A DNA stretch of 64,000 nucleotides from Medicago truncatula. Taxonomy: Eukaryota; Streptophyta; Magnoliopsida; Fabales; Fabaceae. Every line of letters starts with the position of its first letter. The first letter of the stretch is position 1. The notes below the pieces were generated by a model, which ran no database searches, was not told the DNA's origin, and worked only from the letters and a program-made list of their open reading frames with translations. Made by a program: the position numbers and the translations under genes. The DNA lies in NCBI RefSeq assembly GCF_003473485.1, contig NC_053047.1, positions 40,472,972 to 40,536,971 of the forward strand, in the 5' to 3' direction. Positions 1-11,124 of the stretch are shown piece by piece.

Positions 1-260
1 ATTGATATTATTTCTTCTGTTTTTAAAATTTAATTGATTTTTTCCTCAAAAAAAATAATACTTGATTTTGTTCTTTATGTTCATTAATACTTGATTTTCC
101 TCAAAAAAAAAAAAACTATTTTTATCAAGCAAAAAAGCATAGAAACACATGAGTGACACTTTTAATGATTAGATTATTTTGTGTTATCTTGCGCTGTAGA
201 TTTGTCTATTCCATGTGGTAGTAGCATGAGTAAAAAGGGGAAATATTTAGTTAGTTGCCA

Positions 261-291
<31 letters not shown>

Positions 292-1394
292 CATGAATGA
301 AAGGTGAAGATAATGTTGCTGATAAAGAATAGAGAATTAGTGAAAAGAATTGACTATCAAACAGTTATTATTTATCTCAAAATGAAAAATATTTAGTTAG
401 GAACTATGAGCATATTCATATCTGAGTAAAATCTCACAAAATATTTATCCAATTGCATAGCTCAAAAAAACATAATATGCTTGACTTTCAATAATTTGGA
501 TAGACCGATTATTACAACCAAACATCACAAAAGTTGGAAGTAGTAAAAAAATACACCATTAAAATTTACATCACATGACAGTTGACAAAATTTGAAAAAA
601 AAATATAACTCCACACATAAAAGAGAGTTCCAAATCATTGTTTGATCTAATTTTCGTTCAAATCACTACTGGTTGGCAATATGGTTACAAAAGCAAAGTA
701 GCACCAAGCACCATCTATCTCAAAATCATCTTAGAGGTGGAGAGTGATTAGACTCAAAACACAATTCAATTCATAGAAAAGGAAAAGCTATTACCTTGAG
801 AGAAACTTTGCAAAATTAGCAAATCTGAACAGCGATGGCTTCTTTCTCTTTATCTGGAGTGGCAGGTTTTAGGTGGAAAAATTGTGTTGTTCTTTTTGTT
901 TGCCTGGATGATACGATGCCGCAGACGACAACGACGAAGGTGATGTTGGAATCGAGAGCATTGGTGAAGGGCGACGACAGGAGAGAGCTGCGGCGACGAC
1001 AAAGAATTTTGTTTGAATGTCTGAGAGTGAGGTTGAAGATGAACAACTCAAAGGGGGAAGAGATTTTTTTGAGTAAAAGCAATCTGAATTCCAACACATA
1101 AAGAAGGAATAATGGGAGAGGAGACAAGAGAACTTAAAAATGAAGGAGAAAGAGGTGGACATCGATAAGTGTGGAGTCAATTTGGGAATTGGAGGATAAT
1201 TAATGAGTCAAAACTTGGATAAGTGCATAGGAAATATACATCAAATTTGAAAGTTTGACTCAGATTAGATCAAAGGATGAGATGCATGCTTAACCAAATG
1301 ATGAGATCCAACGGCCTCCCTTATTTTGGAGCCAAAACCATTTAGGTTTAGGGTTTGCAAAGTCATTAGCAATGTTAACAAAGATTAGATATAA
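1..1394. other. AT-rich intergenic stretch, no supported gene
   Basis: Mostly A/T-rich non-coding DNA. A slightly more GC-rich patch near 835-1190 is open on both strands (88 codons on plus, about 100 on minus), but neither reading shows a domain, splice pattern or compositional reason to prefer it, so no gene is called. Confidence 0.5.
264..291. repeat. (TA)n microsatellite
   Basis: About 14 uninterrupted TA dinucleotides. Confidence 0.9.
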
Positions 1395-1425
1395 CTAGAC
1401 CATTGACCCGTGCTAACGCACGTGT
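1395..1425 (-). other. Helitron 3' terminal hairpin and CTAG
   Basis: On the minus strand a 9-bp stem with one mismatch and a GTTA loop is followed by TCAATGGT and then CTAG at the element edge. Rolling-circle Helitrons use such a hairpin as the transposition stop signal. Confidence 0.75.
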
Positions 1426-1629
1426 CATTTAAAAAAATTAATACTCACTGAAAAAATAAGACACTGTAGTTCGCTTGAATGTAAAAATTGTCGTGAATCA
1501 AAGCAAAATGACAATTACCATAGACTTTGTTATTGTTCCATAATTCTAGTACGTAGTTCCTATAACTGAAGTTCGTTGACATGCAAATACTTTCAATAAG
1601 TAAGAAAATGAATAGTACCCAAAAAAGTC

Positions 1630-1785
1630 CTACACATTACGGAAAACTTCTCTGTAGACCACACTTGATGCAACATCGGTATCATCGCCGTCGTCGTCAT
1701 TAATCAATATCTTTAAACCACCCCTCGAAGTAACCTGTGATATTGCAATGTACAACTGTCCATGTGAAAAATAACAAAGATGAAT
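1630..1785 (-). pseudogene. Helitron Rep/helicase C-terminal remnant
   Basis: A minus-strand reading gives SHGQLYIAISQVTSRGGLKI, then a stretch ending SSVVYREVFRNV and a TAG stop at 1632-1630. This matches the C-terminal motif VI region of the PIF1-type helicase in plant Helitron Rep/Hel proteins (QLYVAxSRVTSRxGLKI). About 40-50 residues remain of a protein normally over 1000 aa; the Rep domain and helicase motifs I-V are absent here. It lies directly downstream of the RPA-like exons, and transcripts may join the two, but no clean junction was found. Its place 235 bp before the 3' hairpin is where the helicase stop is expected. Confidence 0.75.
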
Positions 1786-1825
1786 CCAAAACGACATCTA
1801 AAAATTTCAATAAATAGATAGCTAC

Positions 1826-3188
1826 CTCAGTTGACTCAATCATGCTTTCAATTGTCATTCGGTTAGTGTTGAGCAAGTCATCTGATAAAGACGCGGAGCT
1901 GTTCGTTGAAATTTGGCTGACACTTCGGGTGAACTGTATTGATGCATTTTTCATTCTAATAAAATGGCACCAATGTTAATAGAAGAGTGGTGAGACCTCC
2001 AGACAACTTAATTATGACCAAAAAAACTTGTCTTTATTCTAAAGCATATGAAAATATAAATGGTTACCGTGTCATGTACGCAGCGACATCAGGCAAATCG
2101 CCATTAAGTATCAGCTTAGTCCCATTAAAGGCATTAACAACTCCCATAGCACCTAATTTTTTTAAAAATCAACAGCAAGTGAACATAATTTCCCATTTCA
2201 TTGTTGATATCAGCAGAAAGCAAAAACTTAAAACACGACATACCTAAATACACGCGTGTCTTGCAAAACTGCAATATCAATATAGTAGGTGTGTCGTTGT
2301 CATGGTTGCCAAAAAAGGTCACAATTTTGTCGCCATGTTCACCCCAAAGAGAGCAATGCAAGCGGTTGTTTCTGTAATAAAATATTACCAAAATATCAAT
2401 TCAGAAACATAAGGTATATTAAAATTATATTACAACCAGGTACAAAGAAAGAGACAAATCTTACTCAAGATCTTCTAAAGTGAGATCAATAACCCTGCTT
2501 TTCCTTCTGTCCTTTTCAGTTTCCCTTATATCACCTCTTTCAATTACATGACCAATAACATCTGAAATTACGTATACAAAAGCAAAACCAAATGTATGAA
2601 ATTCCTAAACGAATGCTTATAGGTAGAAATAATGTACAACACACATTCAGAATTCAAGTCCTACCCGTAGATACTTCCTCGACAGTTGAAGAGAGAATTT
2701 CATTGAATGGCTTGAACTCAAAAACGTTCATAGGGATAGCAGGCAAGTGTACTTTGGTAAAAGTTGAATTGTGCATCATACTAAGCTTATGTTTGTGTGA
2801 AGTTACCTTATAAGGACTTTCATTAAAATCTACAATTGCATTTTCAAGCTGATATGTACCCCCTTCTTGAACCATGGACCTGAACTTTGCCACCAAATCT
2901 TTTCTAGCTGTGGCGTGAATACGTCCACCCTGTTGACGACAACAACAACATTAAACAGCTGGTTAAATTACATAACTAAAAAACAAAAATGACATTACTT
3001 TAATTTTAAAGTTAAGAGTGCAAACATGCAGAAACCTTTTCATCGACCAGTAACATGTTCATGAAAATGATGCTAGTGGGGACCTTCTTTTCTCGAATCA
3101 ACCAAATGTGAGCAACTCGCACACACATCTTGAGATTCTTTCTTCCTCCAGAAACAGCTGAGATTGGAGTGTATTTGGCAGACATCAT
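1826..3188 (-). CDS. Helitron-borne replication protein A 70-kDa-like (OB-fold) gene
   Basis: Six exons can be read on the minus strand, from an ATG at 3188. Exon 1 (3188-3036) gives MMSAKYTPISAVSGGRKNLK. Exon 2 starts at 2929 and gives GGRIHATARKDLVAKFRSMV and VHLPAIPMNVFEFKPFNEIL. Later exons give DVIGHVIERG, TLEDLE, the tryptophan-glycine stretch CSLWGEHGDK and GVVNAFNGTKLILNGDLPDV. This is the layout of plant RPA1-like proteins: an N-terminal OB fold, then the DVIG...L.D..G....TLWG block of the second OB fold. Such proteins bind single-stranded DNA, and plant Helitrons often encode them. GT-AG splice sites keep frame where checked. The C-terminal zinc-ribbon domain is absent: after exon 6 (ends 1826) the sequence passes into the helicase remnant, so the protein is probably truncated or fused. 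Confidence 0.7.
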
Positions 3189-3489
3189 TGGCTTGTTTTT
3201 TCCTTTCCAAGAAAGAGGATGCTTATTTAGATTGAGATGGTTTGGCTAATAGGTTATGATATATTTATAGGAAAAAAGTGGAATATGTGTGAGTAGGATA
3301 TGTCGGTTGAGCAATAAAGAGTATTAGTTATCAGGATAAGCACAAAATAGTGGAACAAAATTAGGAAGTGGCCAACATTTTAGGATAAAGATTAATATGA
3401 ATAAAATGAAATTAATATTGTTGATGGGGCACTTTGTTTTAATTAAGAATTTACATTTTTTTTTTACTTAAGAATTACCATAGTTGATT

Positions 3490-4580
3490 CGCCAAAACAT
3501 ATTTTAGAGATGTGGATGAAATGTGTAATAGTTACTTGAATGAGATGAATTATGATTTTTAGTTTGTTTCCACCCAAAACATATTTTAGATATGTGGATG
3601 AAATCCCCTACTTATTTGAATGAGAGAAATAAGGATTTTCGTTTGTTTCCACCAAAAAGTTACTTTAGAGATGTGGATGAAATCTCTTAGTTACTTGAAT
3701 GAGAAGAATTAGGATTTTTAGTTTGTTTCCACCGAAAACATATTTTAGAGATGTGGATGAAATCCCCTACTTATTTGAATGAGAGAAATAAGGATTTTAG
3801 TTTGTTTCCACCAAAAAGTTAGATTAGAGATGTAGATGAAATCTCTTAGTTACTTGAATGAGAGAAATTAGGATTAGGATTTAAGTTTGTTTCCACCCAA
3901 AACATATTTTAGAGATGTGGATGAAATCTTTAGTAGTTACTTGAATGAGAGGAATTAGGATTTTTAGTTTGTTTCCATCCAAAACATATTTTAGAGATGT
4001 GGATGAAATCTTTAGTAGTTACTTGAATGAGAGGAATTATGATTTTTAGTTTGTTTCCACCCAAAACATATTTTAAAGATGTGGATGAAATCCCCTAATT
4101 ATTTAAATGAGAGAAATAAGGATTTTAGTTTGTTTCTACCAAAAACTTAGTTTAGAGATGTGGATGAAATCTCTTAGTTACTTGAATGAGAGAAATTAGG
4201 ATTAGGATTTTAGTTTGTTTCCACCCAAAACATATTTTAGAGATGTGGATGAAATTCCCTAATTATTTGAATGAGAGAAATAAAGATTTTAGTTTCTTTC
4301 CACCAAAAAGTTAGTTTAGAGATGTAGATGAAATCTCTTAGTTACTTGAATGAGAGAAATTAGGATTAGGATTTTAGTTTGTTTCCACCCAAAACATATT
4401 TTAGAGATGTGGATGAAATTCCCTAATTATTTGAATGAGAGAAATAAGGATTTTAGTTTCTTTCCACCAAAAAGTTAGTTTAGAGATGTGGATGAAATCT
4501 CTTAGTTACTTGATTGAGAGAAATTAGGATTAGGATTTTAGTTTGTTTCCACCCAAAACATATTTTATAGATTTGGATTA
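3490..4580. repeat. Minisatellite, about 13 units of about 80 bp
   Basis: Thirteen or so units of 77-87 bp, each with GTTTGTTTCCACC, then a TTTTAGAGATGTGGATGAAA block, then ACTTGAATGAGAG. Two variants alternate in much of the array (ACATATTTT with CCCTAATTATTTG, and GTTAGTTTA with TCTTAGTTACTTG), giving a dimer of about 163 bp. It lies inside the Helitron, between the RPA-like gene and the 80-codon gene. Confidence 0.9.
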
Positions 4581-4975
4581 GTAATTGTTAGTAATAATGT
4601 TAAGAGGAGACGTTACACAACTATGCTACTAAATTGATTCTAGTAATTGTTACTAATAATGTTACTAAAAGCCATGTTACTAAAATGCTTCAGTAACACA
4701 ACCATGCTACTAAATTGATTCAGCAACACAAAAACAAACACAAATATATAAATCAAAAAGCAAAGCAAGCAAGGCTAAATTATTTATGAAATTCAAGGGA
4801 CATTTGCTAAATTCAAAGACAAAAAAAATAGATGCTTCCAAAACTTTAAGAAACTAAAACTTAAAATTCAAATTGAAAAGGTCTTGCACAATTTATCTAA
4901 ACATGGACTAATTGTAAATAACATCAAGGTAGATGGTATCATGTGACCCAACCATCGGAGCATCCCCTCTGATCT
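4581..4975. other. Non-coding spacer within the Helitron
   Basis: AT-rich DNA with three short near-repeats of the form ATGCTACTAAATTGATTC plus GTAATTGTTACTAATAATGTTA at 4580-4730. No coding signal was seen. Confidence 0.5.
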
Positions 4976-5421
4976 TCACACCTTGTTGGACTTAGGATCA
5001 GTCAATATTGCATAGCGCCCAATTTGATCTCCGAAATCACCGCCAAACATGTTTGGCAAGCATACTGCACCCTAAAAAAATAACAAACAAAAACATCACA
5101 AACATTGATAAAATAGAATGCAAATAATTAAGAATAGGTATATTTCGCAAAAAACACATACAACATCAATGTCATATTCAACGATATATGATCTGTATTT
5201 CAGTCTGAGCTTGTTGATTGCTTTGTCAAGATCGGAAAAAGGGTTTTTCATCAACGGACCTACAAAAGATTGAAAGGGATTGAAAGAATGATTTATACTT
5301 TAAAACAGCGAGGAATAAGAGCAAAAATCTATATATTTAGTTTAAACCAGAGTGGAATGAAGATATGGTTACCAGTGAGGTAGTGGTATGACAACAAAGT
5401 TTGAATGTTTCTGGAAGCCAT
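4976..5421 (-). CDS. Unrecognised small three-exon gene (80 aa)
   Basis: I do not recognise this protein. Three minus-strand exons (5421-5373, 5259-5162, 5071-4976) have GT-AG borders and join in frame to 243 nt, an 80-aa protein ending with TGA at 4978-4976. It starts MASRNIQTLLSYHYLTGPLM, has a basic helix-like middle (LDKAINKLRLKYRSYIVEYD) and ends GGDFGDQIGRYAILTDPK then SNKV. No signal peptide or membrane segment is seen. It lies on the same strand as the Helitron RPA-like gene, about 1.8 kb upstream, so it may be element cargo. Intact reading across two introns argues for recent function or a recent copy; a chance ORF is unlikely but not excluded. Confidence 0.55.
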
Positions 5422-7208
5422 GTTGATTAAGAAATTTCGGTTTAAGAGAAAGGTATGGTTTTAGAAATAGATTTCGGTTTAGGAGAAAGGATTTAAATAT
5501 ATTGGTGAGGGTTTGGAGGAGGGGAGTTAGGAGATATGGTTTATGGAAATCAATTAGATAGGTTTTAGGGGGAGTGAAGTTAGGAAATCATGGTTAGGGT
5601 TTCGAGGAGGGGAATTAGGAAATATGGTTAGGTTTTGAAGGAGGGAAAAGTTGCTAAAATATTAGGTTAAAATTAGGGCAACCAAGCTTTGTTTAGGAAT
5701 AAGAGATTATGATAAACAGGCTTTTTAAAAAGTCTATCTATTAAACAGACCATACCAAAACAGGTCGTAGGCCGACCTGTCGGCCTATTCCAAACCCTAC
5801 CCTTTATAAACCCCAACCCTGGCTCTCACATTCACAATCTCAGAAATCACAATCTCAGAATATTTGATCCTCTCAACAATGTTAGTTTCAATTGTCCATC
5901 TTTGGTAGATCTGTAGACATGTCGAAAAACCCTTACTTTCTCAAATCGTAGAAAAACGTTAATCCGCTTATTCAACTCCCGATTCACTTAGCCAAACCTC
6001 AATTAATAACTTAGTTAGTTAGTTAGTGTATGATTGGCAGCTATGTTAAGGACTCCAATGAATTGGGTGATTGATATTGATACCAATCAATCACTAACTT
6101 ACTAACTTCTTGGGTTTTCGATTCCTCTTTAAAGTTTTCGTTTTTACACTTTTTTGGTTTATTATCATATTCTTGGTTTGTTGTTTGAGCATCTAATTTT
6201 TTGTTTTTTGTTGTTATAAACATGATTTTATTAATTTTCTAGACACTGATGAATACTGTGACAGGTCTCGTTCGTCGTAATGGTAAATTTTTACCTTGCC
6301 GACCATTCTGTTATATCACCACCCATATTCTGAGTCTTTTCATTAACAAATTTTTTTCATTTTTTTATTTTTACTTTTAGTTAATTAGTTGTGTTTTTTC
6401 ATGTTGATTTTGATTTTTCATGTTGATATTTGTAGTTAATTTGTTGTGTTTTTTACTGTTTTGATTTGATTGAAGTTTGTATATTTTGGCCAATGATTAA
6501 AATATTTAAAAAAGACAAGCATATGTCTGAAGTTTAACATGTAGACTAATCTAATCTTCTCAATAAGGCCAAATATAATACAAATGTTCACTTATTTGTA
6601 ACAATGATCCACTGTTTTAGCAAATCTCATTATCTAAGAAAAAAACTATGTTTCTCAAAACATTCGCAGTGGCCGCCTAAGAGCTTTCGCCTTTCGCCTA
6701 GCTTGAGAGTTAATGCTGCTCTATCCTTCCTTGGATGCCTGAGGTCAAATTATTCTTCTGTAATTTTACCAATGTTTCTTAGGTATATCCAAGTTGGATT
6801 TAATTTAGTGTCTTTATGTTTCAAATTTATCATTGTTGGTTCAAACTTGTGTGTTATGTACGGTGTATCAATGTTGCATTGTCCTATAGTTTTTTCTCAG
6901 ATTTTTTCTCAATTACATGTTACTTTGAAATGTATTTTATGGGCTGTGATGAGTCATAGAGATAGTCATGCACCACTCTCATGTTTCAATGCTGATAATT
7001 TTCTCATACCCAATATTTTTCTGAGCCCTTCATTATCACACCCTTTGAGTTTTTGCAGCTATATCTAATTTATATACTTTTTATTTCTTTGAGAAAATGT
7101 TAATGACAGTGGTGATGGTATTGATCCAAGAAATTTGGATGATTCTAAATGAAAAATTTCCATTTTAAAGAGGTTTAAAAATAAATTTTGTATACGTGTT
7201 ACAACTAA
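5422..7208. other. Intergenic, possible promoter-like leader, no supported gene
   Basis: At 5775-5880 a CGTAGGCCGACCTGTCGGCC block precedes TTTATAAACCCC and a pyrimidine-rich leader containing a doubled ATCTCAGAA, which looks like a captured plus-strand promoter and 5' leader, but no long reading frame follows. A 154-codon plus frame at 6604-7068 has no recognisable domain and is not called. Confidence 0.35.
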
Positions 7209-7240
7209 CTAGAACTTTTATCCGTGCTACCGCCCGGGTC
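7209..7240 (-). other. Second Helitron 3' end
   Basis: On the minus strand an imperfect hairpin (GACCCGGGC, loop GGTA, GCACGGAT) is followed 8 nt later by CTAG at 7212-7209 and then T. The element would extend rightwards; its 5' end was not found. Confidence 0.55.
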
Positions 7241-7559
7241 ATAAACAATGGAGAAGGTAATATGTTGCAATGTGGGAACAAGTTTTGGATTTTTTTGAAA
7301 AAAAAAATCTATTTTTGTTAACTAAAAAATCACTTTATTTTTATTTTTTTTAGTGTTTGTTTTAGATTTATAAAAAATCCTTCTTGCTAAAAAAGTCATT
7401 TTTAGTCTCAAAATGAAAAGCTAGTTAAAGTAGCTTTTACTATTTTTTTTTTTTAATAAATGCAATGAACTAAAAATGAATTTTATGATAGTGAACAAAC
7501 AGAAATAGTTTTAAATTTTTCTTAAAATCTGTAAAAAAATACATATAATTATGATTTTC

Positions 7560-7594
7560 CTAGATCGTCTACATGTGCTACCGCACGTGTCATA
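7560..7594 (-). other. Third Helitron-type 3' end
   Basis: On the minus strand an ACACGTGC, loop GGTA, GCACATGT hairpin is followed 6 nt later by CTAG at 7563-7560. The next base is G rather than T, so this may be a decayed or internal end. Its spacing from the 7209 end (about 350 bp) suggests nested or tandem short Helitrons. Confidence 0.45.
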
Positions 7595-7599
7595 TACAT

Positions 7600-8289
7600 C
7601 TAACATTATAAAATAAATGCATTATTATATATTAGGTAAAATTACAAATGTTATACATTGACATATTAGCCTCTTCATATTTTAGTAGCTAATACTCCTC
7701 AGTGGTGGAGGAGCACCCATTATGATCCATCACATATCAAATAACAAATTCATCCTTTGTTTTGAAGTCTCTAAACTTGAATGAAGGCATTCAACCCAAT
7801 GTTGATGTGTTTCACTTTGAACTTATGTGTCTGAGTTACAACATCAAAGGGTGAGAGATGTTTAGAATAAATACACCAGAGCAAAAATGTACCTAAAACA
7901 AACAATTCAATTCATAAATACTAAGAATAAAGATGGTTGTTAAATGTTCACCCAAAAATAGATGATTGTTGAATGAAAATGCACCACATACAGTGTTTAC
8001 AAAAACATGTTCTTGTTCATTATAAATAAGAGTCTTCATTTTCTCTAAAACTCTTATTGAGGGTTACTAATTCCAAATTAAAATCAGGTTCATTATTTCC
8101 CAATCTTTGTATTATTACTATTTGAAAGATTCATGTTAGAATAAGATTTACATTGTATCACAACAATAAGGGCACATAAATAATTTTGGAGTTAAAACCA
8201 TATAAATTTTGATTTGATACTAAATTGCAACCATTCCAATACTCCATAGTATACGCAGATAATTGTACTACCTAGGTAACACGCATAAC
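7600..8289. other. AT-rich intergenic, nothing recognised
   Basis: No gene, terminal repeat or conserved motif seen. Confidence 0.5.
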
Positions 8290-8290
8290 T

Positions 8291-8342
8291 TATGGAAAAT
8301 TATTGTATATACATGTTATGGAAAATTATTGTATATACATGT
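8291..8342. repeat. 26-bp exact tandem duplication
   Basis: Two adjacent identical copies of a 26-bp unit beginning TATGGAAAATTATTG and ending ATACATGT. Confidence 0.9.
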
Positions 8343-8381
8343 TGTTTGGCTGAGAAACACATGTAAAAAACGAAAATGTTT

Positions 8382-8458
8382 CTCGGCAGTTAACTGTCGA
8401 GGAAAATAAAACCGTCTGCAGTTAACTACCGAGAAAAATCTCGACAGTTAACTGTCGA
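8382..8458. repeat. Cluster of three GTTAAC-centred palindromes
   Basis: CTCGGCAGTTAACTGTCGAG at 8382-8401 (near perfect), TGCAGTTAACTACCGAG at 8417-8433 (half decayed) and TCGACAGTTAACTGTCGA at 8441-8458 (perfect 18-bp palindrome). Repeated spacing suggests a terminal structure of a small mobile element or a binding-site array; function unknown. Confidence 0.75.
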
Positions 8459-8644
8459 AATTCAATTCCATGCCGCAGAGCATTTATTCCATCATTAATG
8501 CATTATCCTTTAATTCCGCCCACGTTGATTTTTATTTACGATTTTGAGTTATGACTATATATACTGCATTGCCTTAGCATTGATAGTATTTGATTTAGTC
8601 AATTTTTGTCATTACTAATACTAATACCAACCGTTAAACAAATA

Positions 8645-8771
8645 CTCCATCCGGTCCTATTTATAAGAGAATTTTGGGTCAATAAAAGTTGATGTATCTA
8701 GTTAAAAATTCAGTCCAAATACATTCACTTTTGTTGACCTAAATTTCTCTTATAAATAGGACCGGAGGTAG
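8645..8771. mobile_element. Stowaway-type MITE
   Basis: A 127-bp near-palindrome with ends CTCCATCCGGTCCTATTTAT and its inverted partner, flanked by TA on both sides. The CTCCxTCCG terminus, TA target duplication and size fit the Tc1/mariner-derived Stowaway group. Confidence 0.85.
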
Positions 8772-8796
8772 TATTCTCCTATAAAGTGACTATATG

Positions 8797-9370
8797 ATTT
8801 TTTTTATGACAAAAACAAAACGATATTCATTCATTCAAATTGATAGAGTACATCAAATACAAACATTGCTAAAAACGTAAAGGGTGAATATGCGAACAAA
8901 CTCACAGCATCCAAGTTAATAGCATACAACGGCAAAATGCCTACAAATAATATGATAAAACTTAAGTCACTGAAATACCCATGCTTCCGGATCTGCAACG
9001 TTGACGTTCAAATCATTGGTTGAATTTGTAATTGACTGATGTAGATCTTTCAAGAGGAACTGAACAAACACCGCGACAAAACGCGAAATCAAACGCCGCA
9101 CAAGACGACGAACAACACAACGCCGCACTTAGACGACGAAATCACAAAAAACACAAAAGGAAAAACTTGATAGATGTGAAAACCACTTATTTAGATTGAA
9201 AGAAAAGGGGAAAAAAGATGTAGAGGGATGATTCTAGGTCAAAAAATGACCTAAAACCACCCCTCCTCGATGAACGAAGGAGAAAGAAAGTTTAGAGAGA
9301 AGTTGGAGTTTCTCCCACTAGAAAACTAGGGTCGGCTAGGGACTATATGATGATGAAATTTTGTTTTTGA
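8797..9370 (-). mobile_element. Probable LINE 3' end (minus strand)
   Basis: Read on minus, the stretch ends ATGAATGAATATCGTTTTG, then TTTTTGTCAT and an A-rich run, resembling the 3' end of plant non-LTR elements. No coding domain is visible inside, so its extent is uncertain. Confidence 0.3.
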
Positions 9371-9606
9371 TGAAGAAATTTAACAGAATTATTTCCGTCA
9401 CATATATTATAAATAATTCTTCAGTGAATACTAATAAAGAACTATCCTTGTAATTATATGCAATACGTTTTTTTTTTTTTGTATTTATATCAAATATGTT
9501 TACAAGGATTAAATCAAAAGTTGACTAAAGTACCAAAGTGCTGATTTTGTAATAAAGAAAAGAATATATTTACAAGGAATGGCTAGGTGCGTACAAACTA
9601 ATTACA

Positions 9607-9727
9607 TACACCCTCCGGTCACAAATATAAGAAAAAATCTATGTTTTAGATTCATTCAATAAATGATGTATGTGATCTTTATTGTAGACAACATACATCA
9701 TTTATTGAATGTATCTAAAACATGAAT
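9607..9727. mobile_element. Stowaway-like MITE lacking one terminus
   Basis: The left end (ACACCCTCCGGTCACAAATA) and the paired inner arms (TTCATTCAATAAATGATGTATG and its complement) are present, but the matching right TIR is missing. Confidence 0.6.
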
Positions 9728-9739
9728 TTTATATATACA

Positions 9740-11124
9740 CTCACAGAAATCATATGCCATAAAAGCACCTTGCATTGGTACAACACATATGTATGGGAAA
9801 GTATAAGCCAATTTAATGTGATAAGGGAAGTTGGAAAGGAAGCACAGTCTGCATTATGTGGCGTAAGGTAAGGAGGGAAAATTTGAAAATTTTCCGTGTG
9901 TTGTGATTTGTGCTAGCCATAAGCAAGATTAGATGTAGGGCTCATAATTAAGTGGTGCCCAAAGATGTTGATCCAAGGGTTAGGATTGATTGGCGCCTAA
10001 AAAAGTAGGTTTAGGGTTTTAAGTGTTAATTGTAGTGTTAATTAGGATTAGGAATAAGTTAGATTAGATTTGTTTACGAGAGTTTTACAAAATCGAGAGA
10101 AATCAATAGAGTTTGACTTGTATATGAAAGAATTTGATAGGATATTTTATTTTTGTTGTTAAGTTTTTAAAAAATGGATTGTTGGAGCTCAATTAACTAA
10201 TGAGGTTTTTAAAGATTGTCACATATTGGCGAAAAACTAATGTTTTACTTGGGAGTTTGGAAAAGAATATGAAGGGAGGACTTTGAGAGTGGAAAAATAG
10301 GAGAAAATGGTAAGAGTGTTTGTTTTTTTAAGGAATGATAAATTAACATTTTTATGATTGATATATTTTTAATTTTAAGAATATTATAATAACATAGATA
10401 ATATTGTACTTTCAAAAAAAAAATTGTATTAAAAAAAAATGAATCCAACTTTTCCCTCCTAAGCTTCTATTTCTTCAACTCGTTCTTTCCTTTTTTCCAA
10501 AGTCATATCCTCCCTTCCCTTCCAAACTTGAAAACAAAAGCTTTGAGAGTATGATATTAATGTAGAACATGTTAAGAATATGACTACTTTGTCAGGGTTG
10601 TAATGTGACAAAGACTTCAAAAACATATATGAGATTATTTCATAAAATAAAATGACTCGGAGTGATTGTGAAGAAAAAGAAGGAAAAAAAAAGTTGGAAA
10701 ATGTTTTTAAGAAGATTTTTTTTTTTTTTCAAAAGTAAAGTTCATTGCAAAACTTCTTTGATCTTTCATGGTTCTAACGAGAGATTTAACCAAAATAGCC
10801 AAGATGATTTTTTGGGTTTTAATCAAATGTTAGCAAAAACACGGGTAGAATTTTACTCTAAATAGCAAAGACTCTTGAATGCATTGCATTTCTTATGTTA
10901 GCATTGAGAAATCTTTTTGGATTTTTAAATGTGAAATATACAATTGGTCGATGGCTTTATTTTTTGACGTATTTGTTATCTTTTTTGACCTATTTTGATG
11001 TTCGAAGATAATTATGATAATGAGACCAAATGAGAAGAGAAAACAATGTGTACAAAAAGAAACTCTTAGACATAAGTATAAAGGTTTTTTAGAGTTTATG
11101 GTTTTAGACTTTACCGTTAGATGG
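9740..11124. other. Intergenic, nothing recognised
   Basis: AT-rich, with poly-A/T runs. The short open frames at 10245-10448 and 10662-10865 are low-complexity and unsupported. Confidence 0.5.

Larger units (their letters stand above)
1395..5421 (-). mobile_element. Helitron, 3' portion, carrying an RPA-like gene and a helicase tail
   Basis: Read on the minus strand the element ends in CTAG at 1398-1395, followed by T, the usual Helitron 3' end. About 10 nt before it lies an imperfect hairpin (GACACGTGC, loop GTTA, GCACGGGTC). Upstream on the same strand come the last codons of a Helitron PIF1-type helicase, an RPA70-like gene, a minisatellite and an 80-codon gene. The 5' (TC) end was not found; 5421 is only the last gene start seen, and the element may run on towards 7208. 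Only the helicase C-terminus remains, so it is not autonomous as seen. Confidence 0.72.

Noticed and set aside
816-1180. Overlapping open frames on both strands of about 90-100 codons
   Set aside because: Open by chance in a slightly GC-richer patch; no domain, splice signals or strand preference.
3490-4580. CRISPR-like array
   Set aside because: Units are contiguous variants of one 80-bp sequence with no unique spacers, in a plant genome.
6604-7068. 154-codon plus-strand ORF
   Set aside because: No recognisable motif, and it lies between Helitron ends in AT-rich DNA; likely chance.
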